Shown: positions 37,713 through 45,340 of the stretch, piece by piece
Layout of the letters: each line of letters starts with the position of its first letter
Position numbering within the stretch: the stretch's first letter is position 1
Assembly: GCA_036556425.1 (NCBI GenBank)
Contig: DATBJJ010000154.1
Location: 1-64,000 of the forward strand
Reading direction: 5' to 3'
Length of the DNA stretch: 64,000 nt
Origin: DATBJJ01 sp036556425
GTDB taxonomy: Bacteria > Acidobacteriota > Vicinamibacteria > Vicinamibacterales > 2-12-FULL-66-21
The notes under the pieces: model-generated
What the model saw: only the letters and a program-made list of their open reading frames with translations
Told to the model about the DNA's origin: nothing
The model's database searches: none
Made by a program: the position numbers and the translations under genes

Positions 37713-38947
37713 CACGCCATCAGCAGGAGCTGCACGTCTCCAACATTGGTGCCGGTCGGCCCCCACTTGATCAGATCGCCGAGCGGCTCGAAGAAATGAT
37801 ACGAGTCATTGGCCGCAAGCGTCGAGAGCCCGTCCAGACCCCGCGCCCTGGCCCTCTCGAGCGTCGTGGAGTCCACGACCGCGCCGGCGGCGTCGGTCGG
37901 TCCATCCGCGCCGTCGGTGCCGGCGCTCGCGAGCACCACGTCGATCGCAAGCGACGCGCGAAGCGCCTCGACGTGAGGCGCCGCGGCGAGCGCGAATTCC
38001 TGATTCCGTCCGCCAAGCCCCTTTCCCGCGACCGTCACTGTCGTCTCGCCCGCGGCCAGCACGCAGTGCGGACGACGCGCCGAGCGAGCCAGCACGCGGG
38101 CACGATCAACGAATTGCCTAGAGGCATCGCGCGCTTCTCCGCCCGTCGCGCGATCGATGACGGTCACCGTGTAGCCCAACGATTCCGCGGCGATCCGCGC
38201 CGCATCGAGCGAGGTCACGCGATTGGCGATCACCTCGTACTTTGCGTTCGCCAGTCGCGCGTCACCGGGCTTGATCGTCTCCGGCAGCTCGCCCTTGAGG
38301 CCGCGATCGAGCCGGGCCCGCACGCGCGCGGGAATCTCTCGAATCGATCGCACGATCTCCATGGCCTCTCCATACGTGGTCGGGTCCGGGACGGTCGGTC
38401 CCGATCCGATGACGGACGGATCGTCCGCGATCGGCCCGTGCACATCCGAGATCGCCAGCGTCAAGGTTCGCGCCGCGGCAGCCGCGAGCTGCCCGCCTTT
38501 GACGTCGGACAGATGTTTCCGCACGCAGTTCAACGCGTCGATCGCGAATCCCGCGTGCATGATCGCGCGGCTCGTCGCGATCTTGTCCTCGAGCGTCACC
38601 TCCGCGGCAGGCGCCGCCAGCATCGCCGACGCCCCGCCGGAGAGGAGCACGACGAGCAGCGCGTCCGGATCGCGCTTCGCCTCGCGGGCCAACGCCAGCG
38701 CGCGCTGCGCGGCCGAAATACTCGCGTGGTTGGGATCGGGATGCCCCGCCTCGAACCATTCGTACGTCGACTCGAGGGCTGCGCCATCGGGCCGCGATCC
38801 CGCGACAACGCCGCGCTTCACGCGTCCGGCGCCAAGATCGGAGAACGCGACGGCCATCCGCCACGCGGCCTTGCCTGCGGCGACGACGTACATGGGCGTG
38901 CGCGGACCGAAGTGATCGAGGAGATGACGCGCGGGCGCCGCGCGCAA
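37712..38947 (-). CDS. Glycerate 2-kinase (MOFRL type)
   Basis: 411 aa from the TTG at 38947. Motifs of the GckA/MOFRL family: GKAAWRMA, VVLLSGGASAMLAAP, CVRKHLSDVKGGQLA, ISDVHGPIADDPSVIGSGPTV and the C-terminal GGRNQEFALAAAP, SAGTDGADGPTDAAGAVVD. It phosphorylates D-glycerate. The conserved family N-terminus is also encoded upstream (ESAVRAVDPARVLRAAP) but has no ATG, GTG or TTG; the only near-cognate start is CTG 39031, three bases past the preceding stop. The true start is therefore uncertain. Confidence 0.9.
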   Translation of the reverse strand: MRAAPARHLLDHFGPRTPMYVVAAGKAAWRMAVAFSDLGAGRVKRGVVAGSRPDGAALESTYEWFEAGHPDPNHASISAAQRALALAREAKRDPDALLVVLLSGGASAMLAAPAAEVTLEDKIATSRAIMHAGFAIDALNCVRKHLSDVKGGQLAAAAARTLTLAISDVHGPIADDPSVIGSGPTVPDPTTYGEAMEIVRSIREIPARVRARLDRGLKGELPETIKPGDARLANAKYEVIANRVTSLDAARIAAESLGYTVTVIDRATGGEARDASRQFVDRARVLARSARRPHCVLAAGETTVTVAGKGLGGRNQEFALAAAPHVEALRASLAIDVVLASAGTDGADGPTDAAGAVVDSTTLERARARGLDGLSTLAANDSYHFFEPLGDLIKWGPTGTNVGDVQLLLMA

Positions 38948-39034
38948 GACACGCGCAGGATCAACGGCGCGAACGGCCGATTCGAGAATCTCGTTCGCGT
39001 GGTGGCGAAGCCGGGAGATTGTGTCGGTCAGTGA

Positions 39035-39331
39035 TCAGTGAAACTGCGAAGGATCGGTCCACCCGTGCAGGCCGGTGACCGCGTTGAACTTTCGAAGCAA
39101 GCCCGCTATCACCTGCTCGGCATCTTCCTTCGCGCAGAGCTGCTCGAGCTGATTGAGCACGCGCGCGAGCGCCGCGTCCGCGTCCGTGATCGCGCTCTCC
39201 GAGAAGTACTCGCGCAACGCCGCGAGGCATTGACGGTGTCTCGTGAACTCGGCTCGATAAAAATCTGCGTGTGTGGTGACAGGTGAAACTGGAGAGCTCA
39301 AAACCCCGGCCGGGCTGACAACGCGTGCCAT
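39035..39331 (-). CDS. Small helical cytosolic protein of unknown function
   Basis: 98 aa. Begins MARVVSPAGVLSS; the rest is a charged alpha-helical region (DADAALARVLNQLEQLCAKED, EQVIAGLLRKFNAVTGLHGW). No membrane segment or known motif. A good ribosome site AAGGAG lies 4 bases before ATG 39331. The glycerate kinase gene follows almost directly, so the two are probably co-expressed. Confidence 0.6.
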   Translation of the reverse strand: MARVVSPAGVLSSPVSPVTTHADFYRAEFTRHRQCLAALREYFSESAITDADAALARVLNQLEQLCAKEDAEQVIAGLLRKFNAVTGLHGWTDPSQFH

Positions 39332-39432
39332 GCGACTCCTTGCCTGGGACATATGAGGTGGGCAATTCGAGTGTAAACGCGGGCCGGAATCCGTGTCAAC
39401 AGACGGAATTGTGTTTAGACGATCAACTGAGC

Positions 39433-40323
39433 TCAACGGACGGTTCGGGCCACGATCAGCCCGCCGACGCACCCGAGCAGCATGCCTCCGGCGACGAGCC
39501 CGAGAACGGAGCCGGCGGGCAGGAACACCAATGTCGTCAGGCCCAAGCCCTCGAGCGCCATCCGCCCATACCACGCCTTCCCGACGAGGAATACCGCCCA
39601 CAGGGAGGCGACCGCCAGGAGGGCCCCAACCCCGCCCTGCAGGATGCCCTCGGCGACGAAGGGGCCCCGGATGAACGAGAAAGGCGCGCCGACGAGCTGC
39701 ATGATCTCGATCTCGTCGCGCCGGGCGTACGCCGCGAGCCGGACCACGTTCGCGACCGTGAGCGCCGCCGCAATCCCCAGCAGCGCGACGATCACCAGGC
39801 CGACCGTCCGCAAGAACTGCACGGCGGATCCCAATCGGCTGAGCCACCGCCGGTCGTATCGCACGTCCGCGACGCCGGGCAGCGTGCCCAACCGAGCCGC
39901 GAGCTCCTCGACGCTCGACGCGCGCCCGCGCACGTCCGGCGTGAATCGCACTTCGACCGACGCGGGAAACGGATTGCGCTCGAGCCGGGCGGCCGCTCCG
40001 GCGAGATCGGGAAAGTCCTCGCGAAATCTCGCGACCGCATCCGCTTTCGACAGCTGCTTCACCTCCCGCGAAAGACCGCTCGCGGCGACGGTGCCGTGGA
40101 TCGCTTGGAGCTGCTCCTTCGTGACGTCGTCCTTGAGGAAGATCGACATCTCGGCCGACTCCATCCAGCGGCCGACGACCTGCTGCAGGTTGTTGTTGAC
40201 CATCACGAAGAAGCCGAGCACGAAGAGGCCGGCGGCAATCGTCAAGATCGCGAGGACCGCCGCGCGCCAGCTGCGAAGCAGGCTCTCGGTCGCCTCGTTG
40301 ACGAAGTACTTCAGGGCGCGCAT
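39433..40323 (-). CDS. ftsX: Cell-division ABC-transporter permease FtsX
   Basis: 296 aa. Cytosolic start MRALKYFVNEATESLLR, four membrane spans, a large periplasmic loop between spans 1 and 2 (EMSIFLKDDVTKEQLQAI) and the conserved YARRDEIEIMQLVGA segment before span 3. With FtsE it activates septal peptidoglycan hydrolases. It lies 36 bases downstream of ftsE. Confidence 0.94.
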   Translation of the reverse strand: MRALKYFVNEATESLLRSWRAAVLAILTIAAGLFVLGFFVMVNNNLQQVVGRWMESAEMSIFLKDDVTKEQLQAIHGTVAASGLSREVKQLSKADAVARFREDFPDLAGAAARLERNPFPASVEVRFTPDVRGRASSVEELAARLGTLPGVADVRYDRRWLSRLGSAVQFLRTVGLVIVALLGIAAALTVANVVRLAAYARRDEIEIMQLVGAPFSFIRGPFVAEGILQGGVGALLAVASLWAVFLVGKAWYGRMALEGLGLTTLVFLPAGSVLGLVAGGMLLGCVGGLIVARTVR

Positions 40324-40359
40324 CGCGGCTTCAGGTCGACCTCATTCGGTTCGCTTCCC

Positions 40360-41019
40360 TCAATTCACTTCGACGATTCGTCCGTGATCCAGCGTCAGCG
40401 CGCGCCGGCCCACGCGCCGGATGAGCTCGCGATCGTGCGTGGCGACGACGACGGTCGTGCCGCGCGCGTTGATCTCGCGAAAGAGATTCATGATCTCGAG
40501 GGACAGATCCGGATCGAGATTGCCGGTCGGCTCGTCCGCGAGAATGATCATCGGATCGTTGACGAGCGCGCGCGCGATCGCGATGCGCTGCTGCTCGCCG
40601 CCCGACAGCTCCATCGGATACGCGTTCATCCGATGCTGCAGCCCGACCCATTTCAGGACCTGGAACGTGCGGCGCTGCTGCTGTGTGATCGCCATCCCCA
40701 ACACGTGCGGCACGAACGCGACGTTCTCCAACACGGTCTTGGTCGGCAGCAGCTTGAAATCCTGGAAGACGAAGCCCAACGAGCGCCGGTAGGCTTGGAC
40801 TTCCGCGGTCGTCAGCGACGCGAGATCGCGTCCGCCCACGACGAGCTGCCCGTCGGTCGGGACGTCGCGCCGCAGCAGCAGGCGAAGCAGCGTGGACTTC
40901 CCCGCCCCGCTCGGCCCCGTCAGGAAGACGAACTCGCCTTTGTCGATCCGCAGCGACAGATCGCGCAGGGCGTAGACGCCGCGGCCGTACAACTTCGACA
41001 GGTTGTGCGCCTCGATCAC
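40360..41019 (-). CDS. ftsE: Cell-division ABC-transporter ATPase FtsE
   Basis: 219 aa ATPase. Walker A GPSGAGKST, Q-loop FVFQDFKLL, signature LSGGEQQRIAIAR, Walker B MIILADEPTGNLD and H-loop ATHDREL are all present. ATG 41019 overlaps the gatB stop by 4 nt (ATGA), and ftsX follows, giving the order gatB-ftsE-ftsX on the minus strand. Confidence 0.96.
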   Translation of the reverse strand: MIEAHNLSKLYGRGVYALRDLSLRIDKGEFVFLTGPSGAGKSTLLRLLLRRDVPTDGQLVVGGRDLASLTTAEVQAYRRSLGFVFQDFKLLPTKTVLENVAFVPHVLGMAITQQQRRTFQVLKWVGLQHRMNAYPMELSGGEQQRIAIARALVNDPMIILADEPTGNLDPDLSLEIMNLFREINARGTTVVVATHDRELIRRVGRRALTLDHGRIVEVN

Positions 41020-42458
41020 GGCTCCAGCATCTTCTTCATAAGCGCGTTCACGATCGCCGGGTTCGCCTTGCCGCGCGTGGCTTTCATCACCTGCCCCACG
41101 AGGAAGCCGAACGTCTGCTGCTTGCCCGCGCGATACTGCGCCACGGCGGTTGGATTCGCGGCAATCGCGTCGCGCACCGCCGCCTCGAGCGCCGCATCGT
41201 CGTTGATGCTGGCGAGCCCTTCGGCCGCGACGATCGCGTCCGCGGACTGGCCGGACGCGTACATCTTCTCGAACACGTCTTTGGCGATCGGTCCCGTGAT
41301 CGTGCCCGAGTCGACGAGCCGAATCAAGCCCGCCAACGCTTCCGGCTCGATGCTGGCCGCCTCGATGCCGATCCCGAGCTCGTTCACCTTCCGCGTGAGC
41401 TCGCCCATGATCCAGTTGCTCGCCGACTTCGCGTTGCCGGCGGCCGCCGCGGTGGCCTCGAAGTACGCCGAGATCGCCGGCGACTGCGTGAGGATCGCGG
41501 CGTCGTACTCGGGCAGGCCGTAGTCGGTGACGAATCGGCGGCGGCGCGCGTCGGGGAGCTCGGGCAGGCTCGCGCGAATCTGCGCGATCCAGTCCGCCGT
41601 CAATCGAAGCGGGAGGAGATCGGGCTCAGGAAAGTAGCGATAGTCGTGCGCTTCCTCTTTGCTGCGCATCGAGTAGGTGCGTCCCGACGCCGTATCCCAC
41701 AGCCGCGTTTCCTGCTCGACGCGGCCGCCGGCGCGGACGATCTCGGTCTGCCGCTCGATCTCGAATTCGAGCGCGCGCTGCACGTGGCGGAACGAGTTGA
41801 GGTTCTTCACTTCCGCCTTCGTGCCGAACGCCGCCGAGCCCGACGCCCTGACCGACACGTTCGCGTCGCAGCGCAGGCTGCCTTCCTCCATGTTGCCGTC
41901 GTTGATGCCGATCGCGACGAGGATCGCGCGCAGCCGGCTGAAGAACTCGCCCGCGTCGGCTGCGGATCGCAAGTCGGGCTCCGTCACGATCTCGATGAGC
42001 GGCACGCCGCTTCGATTGAAATCGAGGTAGGTGCGTCGATCCGAATCGGGAAAGCCTTCGTGCAGCGATTTCCCGGCGTCCTCTTCGATGTGCGCTCGCG
42101 TGATCCCGACGCGACGCCCCGCCCCGCCAGATTCGTACTCCACGAACCCGTGCGTGGCGATCGGCCGCTCGTACTGTGAGATCTGATAGCCCTTCGGAAG
42201 ATCGGGATAGAAGTAATTCTTCCGCGCGAAGACCGACGCCGCCTGCACTTCGCAATTGAGCGCGTGCGCCGCGCGGATCGCGAACTCCACGACGCGCCGA
42301 TTCAACACGGGCAGCGCGCCGGGAAGACCGAGACAGACGGGACAGACGTTGGTGTTGGGCGGAGCGCCGAACCGCGTGCTGCAGCCGCAGAAGATCTTCG
42401 TGTCGGTCAGGAGCTGCGCGTGGATCTCCAGACCAATGACGGGCTCGTACGTGGACAC
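41016..42458 (-). CDS. gatB: Asp/Glu-tRNA(Asn/Gln) amidotransferase subunit B
   Basis: 480 aa subunit of the GatCAB amidotransferase that completes Gln-tRNA and Asn-tRNA. Start YEPVIGLEIHAQL, then two Cys pairs KIFCGC and CPVCLGLPGALPVLN (a probable zinc site), DLPKGYQISQYERP, SGVPLIEIVTEPD, and the C-terminal YqeY-like tail domain ending QTFGFLVGQVMKATRGKANP. gatA and gatC are not in the window. It overlaps ftsE by 4 nt. Confidence 0.97.
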   Translation of the reverse strand: MSTYEPVIGLEIHAQLLTDTKIFCGCSTRFGAPPNTNVCPVCLGLPGALPVLNRRVVEFAIRAAHALNCEVQAASVFARKNYFYPDLPKGYQISQYERPIATHGFVEYESGGAGRRVGITRAHIEEDAGKSLHEGFPDSDRRTYLDFNRSGVPLIEIVTEPDLRSAADAGEFFSRLRAILVAIGINDGNMEEGSLRCDANVSVRASGSAAFGTKAEVKNLNSFRHVQRALEFEIERQTEIVRAGGRVEQETRLWDTASGRTYSMRSKEEAHDYRYFPEPDLLPLRLTADWIAQIRASLPELPDARRRRFVTDYGLPEYDAAILTQSPAISAYFEATAAAAGNAKSASNWIMGELTRKVNELGIGIEAASIEPEALAGLIRLVDSGTITGPIAKDVFEKMYASGQSADAIVAAEGLASINDDAALEAAVRDAIAANPTAVAQYRAGKQQTFGFLVGQVMKATRGKANPAIVNALMKKMLEP

Positions 42459-42481
42459 TTGCAGGAGTCTACTTCAAACGC

Positions 42482-42497
42482 CGCGCGTTTTCGCGCG
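42482..42497. repeat. CGCGCG-TTTT-CGCGCG hairpin after pckA
   Basis: Perfect 6-bp stem with a 4-base loop immediately after the pckA stop. No T-run on the pckA side; possibly a weak terminator or 3' stabiliser. Confidence 0.4.
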
Positions 42498-44096
42498 TCA
42501 GCCGACGCGTGGTCCGGCCGCTTTGACGTCGGGGGATGCGTCCGCTTCGAACGCTCTGAAGTTTTCGGCAAACATGTGCGCGAGCCTGCGCGCTTGTTCG
42601 TCGTAGGCCGCGGGATCCGTCCACGTCTCGCGCGGCGAGAGCGCCTCGACCGGCACGCCCGGACACGAGGTCGGCACCGACAGATTGAACATCTTGTCGG
42701 TCTGATACGTCGCCGCGTCGAGCTCCCCCGCGAGCGCCGCGCGTATCATCGCGCGCGTGTGCGCGATCTTCATGCGGGTGCCCACGCCGTACGGACCGCC
42801 GGTCCATCCGGTATTGACGAGCCACACGCGGACGTCGTGCCGCGCAATCTTCTCGCCGAGGAACTTCGCGTAGACCGTCGGGTGCAAAACCATGAAGGGC
42901 GCGCCGAAGCAGGTGCTGAACGTGGCCTTCGGCTCCGTCACGCCCTTCTCGGTGCCGGCGACCTTCGCGGTGTAGCCGGACAGGAAGTGGTACATCGCCG
43001 CCGGCGCCGTCAGCCGCGCGATTGGCGGCAGCACGCCGAACGCATCCGCCGTGAGCATCACGATGTTGCGCGGATGCCCCGACTGCCCTGACGGCACCCA
43101 GTTGTCGATGAACTCGAGCGGATACGCGCCGCGCGTGTTCTCGGTCAGCGAGTCGTCGTCGAGATCCAGCAGGCGCGTGGCCGCGTCCATCTTCACGTTC
43201 TCGAGGACCGTTCCGAAGCGTTTGGTCGTCGAGTAGATCTGCGGCTCCGCCTCCTTCGAGAGTCGGATCATTTTGGCGTAGCACCCGCCCTCGATATTGA
43301 AGACGCCTTCTTCGCTCCACCCGTGCTCGTCGTCTCCGATCAGATTCCGATCCGGATCGCTCGACAGCGTCGTCTTGCCGGTGCCCGAGAGGCCGAAGAA
43401 CAAGGCCACGTCACCCGCCCGGCCGACGTTCGCCGAGCAGTGCATCGACAGCACGTTCCGCAGCGGCAGCAGATAGTTCATCACGGTGAAGATCGATTTC
43501 TTGATCTCGCCCGCGTAGCTCGATCCTCCGATCAGGACCAGCCGCTTCTGGAAGTTCAGCAGGATGAACACCTCGGAATTCGTTCCGTGGTGCGACGGCT
43601 CGGCGCTCAGTCCCGGCGTGTCGATTACGGTGAAGTCCGGCGTATGTCCTGGAAGGCCGGTCGTTCCGGGAATCTCGAGGAACATGTGGCGCGCGAACAG
43701 GCTGTGCCACGCTTGCTCGGTGATGATGCGCACCGCGAGGCGGTATCGCGGATCCGCGCCGGCGTAGCAGTCCTGCACGAAGAGCTCGCGGCCCTCGACG
43801 TAGTTCAGCAGCCGCTGGTGGAGCGCTTCGAAGTGCCGCGCCTCGATCGGGCGATTCACTTTGCTCCACCACACCCGCTCCTCGCTCGACGGTTCCTTCA
43901 CGATGAACTTGTCGTTCGGCGAGCGTCCCGTGTGCTGGCCGGTTCGGCAGACGAGCGGTCCATCGGCGGACATCAACGCCTCGCGCCGGCGCACCGCTTC
44001 CTCGTACAGCGCCGGGACACTGAGGTTCCAATAGACCCGAGCCACGTTCGTGATGCCGTGGAGCTCGAGCCCGCTCGATTGCTGCGCCTGTGCCAT
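42498..44096 (-). CDS. pckA: ATP-dependent phosphoenolpyruvate carboxykinase
   Basis: 532 aa. Converts oxaloacetate to phosphoenolpyruvate with ATP, the entry to gluconeogenesis. Motifs: RTGQHTGRSPNDKF, GSSYAGEIKKS, P-loop FFGLSGTGKTTLSSDP, IGDDEHGW, FNIEGGCYAK and TRCYAKF-equivalent GVGTRMKIAHTRAM. All active-site loops are present. ATG 44096 is preferred because the family starts shortly before the LHGITN region and a GGAGG lies upstream. A structured leader and a promoter candidate precede it. Confidence 0.97.
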   Translation of the reverse strand: MAQAQQSSGLELHGITNVARVYWNLSVPALYEEAVRRREALMSADGPLVCRTGQHTGRSPNDKFIVKEPSSEERVWWSKVNRPIEARHFEALHQRLLNYVEGRELFVQDCYAGADPRYRLAVRIITEQAWHSLFARHMFLEIPGTTGLPGHTPDFTVIDTPGLSAEPSHHGTNSEVFILLNFQKRLVLIGGSSYAGEIKKSIFTVMNYLLPLRNVLSMHCSANVGRAGDVALFFGLSGTGKTTLSSDPDRNLIGDDEHGWSEEGVFNIEGGCYAKMIRLSKEAEPQIYSTTKRFGTVLENVKMDAATRLLDLDDDSLTENTRGAYPLEFIDNWVPSGQSGHPRNIVMLTADAFGVLPPIARLTAPAAMYHFLSGYTAKVAGTEKGVTEPKATFSTCFGAPFMVLHPTVYAKFLGEKIARHDVRVWLVNTGWTGGPYGVGTRMKIAHTRAMIRAALAGELDAATYQTDKMFNLSVPTSCPGVPVEALSPRETWTDPAAYDEQARRLAHMFAENFRAFEADASPDVKAAGPRVG

Positions 44097-44107
44097 CCTG
44101 TGAACGT

Positions 44108-44158
44108 CCTCCAGGCCACCTGTCGGGGACACCAAGGACCGGTGGCTTTTGCCGACAG
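44108..44158 (-). promoter_or_regulatory. Structured 5' leader of pckA (possible cis-regulatory RNA)
   Basis: In RNA order: CUGUCGG (44158-44152), CAAAA, GCCACC (44146-44141), 14 bases, CCGACAG (44126-44120), GGUGGC (44120-44115), then CUGGAGGAC with the ribosome site (44112-44108). CUGUCGG can pair with CCGACAG (7 bp) or GCCACC with GGUGGC (6 bp); the two interlock and share one base. GUCCU in the loop complements the ribosome site AGGAC. This is the layout of a switch but is unproven. Confidence 0.4.
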
Positions 44159-44170
44159 TGAAAGGGATTG

Positions 44171-44199
44171 ATCGTACTGAGAGCCGAGGTGGGAGTCAA
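44171..44199 (-). promoter_or_regulatory. Sigma-70-type promoter for pckA
   Basis: Minus strand TTGACT (44199-44194), exactly 17 bases, TACGAT (44176-44171). The -35 box matches in five of six bases, the -10 in four. Transcription would start about 44164, just upstream of the structured leader. Confidence 0.45.
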
Positions 44200-44264
44200 T
44201 TCGCGCGGACGCGAAAAATAGGGCGATTCGCGCCGCGCATCCGGTTGGTCCACTTATCCGTCGA

Positions 44265-45338
44265 TTAGCCGTCCACGATCTCCGTAAACGCTTGCACGAC
44301 CTTCGGGTCGAACTGCGTGCCGCTGCAGCGCGTCAGCTCGGTCAGGGCCGCCGCCGGGCTTATGGCATCGCGGAAGACGCGCGCGCGGGTCATCGTGTCG
44401 TACGCGTCCGCGACGGCGACGACGCGGGCCCCAATCCAGACGGCGCTGCCGCGGCTCCCGGAGGGATAGCCGAGACCGTCGATGCGCTCCTGCGCGTCGC
44501 GGACGACGGCTGCGGCCGGCGCGAGATACGGCACCCGCTCGATCAGCGTCGCCGCGAGGCTCGGATACTGGCGGATGACGCGCTGCTCTTCCGCCGTCAA
44601 CGGCGCGGGCTTGCGGAGCACCGCGTCGGGCATCGCGAGCTTGCCGACGTCGTGCAGGAGTCCGGCGCGCTCGATCGTTTCGATCTCGGCATCCGGCAAG
44701 CCAAGCGCGCGCGCGAGGCTTGCGGCCAGCGCCGCGACGCGATACGCGTGCGCGTATGCCTCGGTGTTGCCGGCGGTGATCGTCGACAGCACCGCTTCGA
44801 GCGATTCTTCCGAATCGATCGGCCACGCCAGAAACATCGATTCGAGCCACATGTATCGTTCGCGCATCTCGCGCTCGAGGACTTCCCGCCAGCGCCGCGA
44901 ATCGGCCGCCGCTCGATGCCATTCGACGCCGCGCGACACGGCATCGAAGAGCCGCTGCCGATCGAACGGCTTCGTCAGATAGTCGACCACGCCCTGCCGA
45001 AGTCCTTCAACGGCCGCGGCGACGTCGTTGACGCCGGTTGCGATGATGACCGCCGTGTCGGGATACTCGCGGCGCAATTGATCCGTGAGCCAGAGGCCAT
45101 CGCGTCCGGGCATTCGCAGATCGCAGAGGGCGACCGCCGCCGGACCGGCCGCCAGCTTCTCGAGCGCCTTCACCGCATCGGCCGCGACGGACACGATGTA
45201 GCCGCGCGACTCGAGCCAGCGCCGCATGATGTTCCGCACGCTGGCTTCGTCGTCGACGACGAGGACCGCGCGCGACGCCTGCGCGGCAGACTCTTCGTCG
45301 ATCTTCGACTTCCCGAGCGTCCCGCCGACGGTGGACAT
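44265..45338 (-). CDS. Response regulator with degenerate HD-GYP domain
   Basis: 357 aa. Receiver domain: VVDDEAS, phospho-acceptor Asp73 (LCDLRMPG), LTKPF. The C-terminal HD-GYP-like domain keeps HD (His229, Asp230 in HDVGKL), DGLGYP (287-292) and DAYDTMTRAR. However Tyr258 replaces the usual His of the (K/R)xHP motif, and the HHE metal ligands read A-Q-E (282-284). Loss of these histidines suggests reduced or no cyclic-di-GMP phosphodiesterase activity. ATG 45338 is two bases past the preceding stop. Confidence 0.88.
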   Translation of the reverse strand: MSTVGGTLGKSKIDEESAAQASRAVLVVDDEASVRNIMRRWLESRGYIVSVAADAVKALEKLAAGPAAVALCDLRMPGRDGLWLTDQLRREYPDTAVIIATGVNDVAAAVEGLRQGVVDYLTKPFDRQRLFDAVSRGVEWHRAAADSRRWREVLEREMRERYMWLESMFLAWPIDSEESLEAVLSTITAGNTEAYAHAYRVAALAASLARALGLPDAEIETIERAGLLHDVGKLAMPDAVLRKPAPLTAEEQRVIRQYPSLAATLIERVPYLAPAAAVVRDAQERIDGLGYPSGSRGSAVWIGARVVAVADAYDTMTRARVFRDAISPAAALTELTRCSGTQFDPKVVQAFTEIVDG

Positions 45339-45340
45339 CC

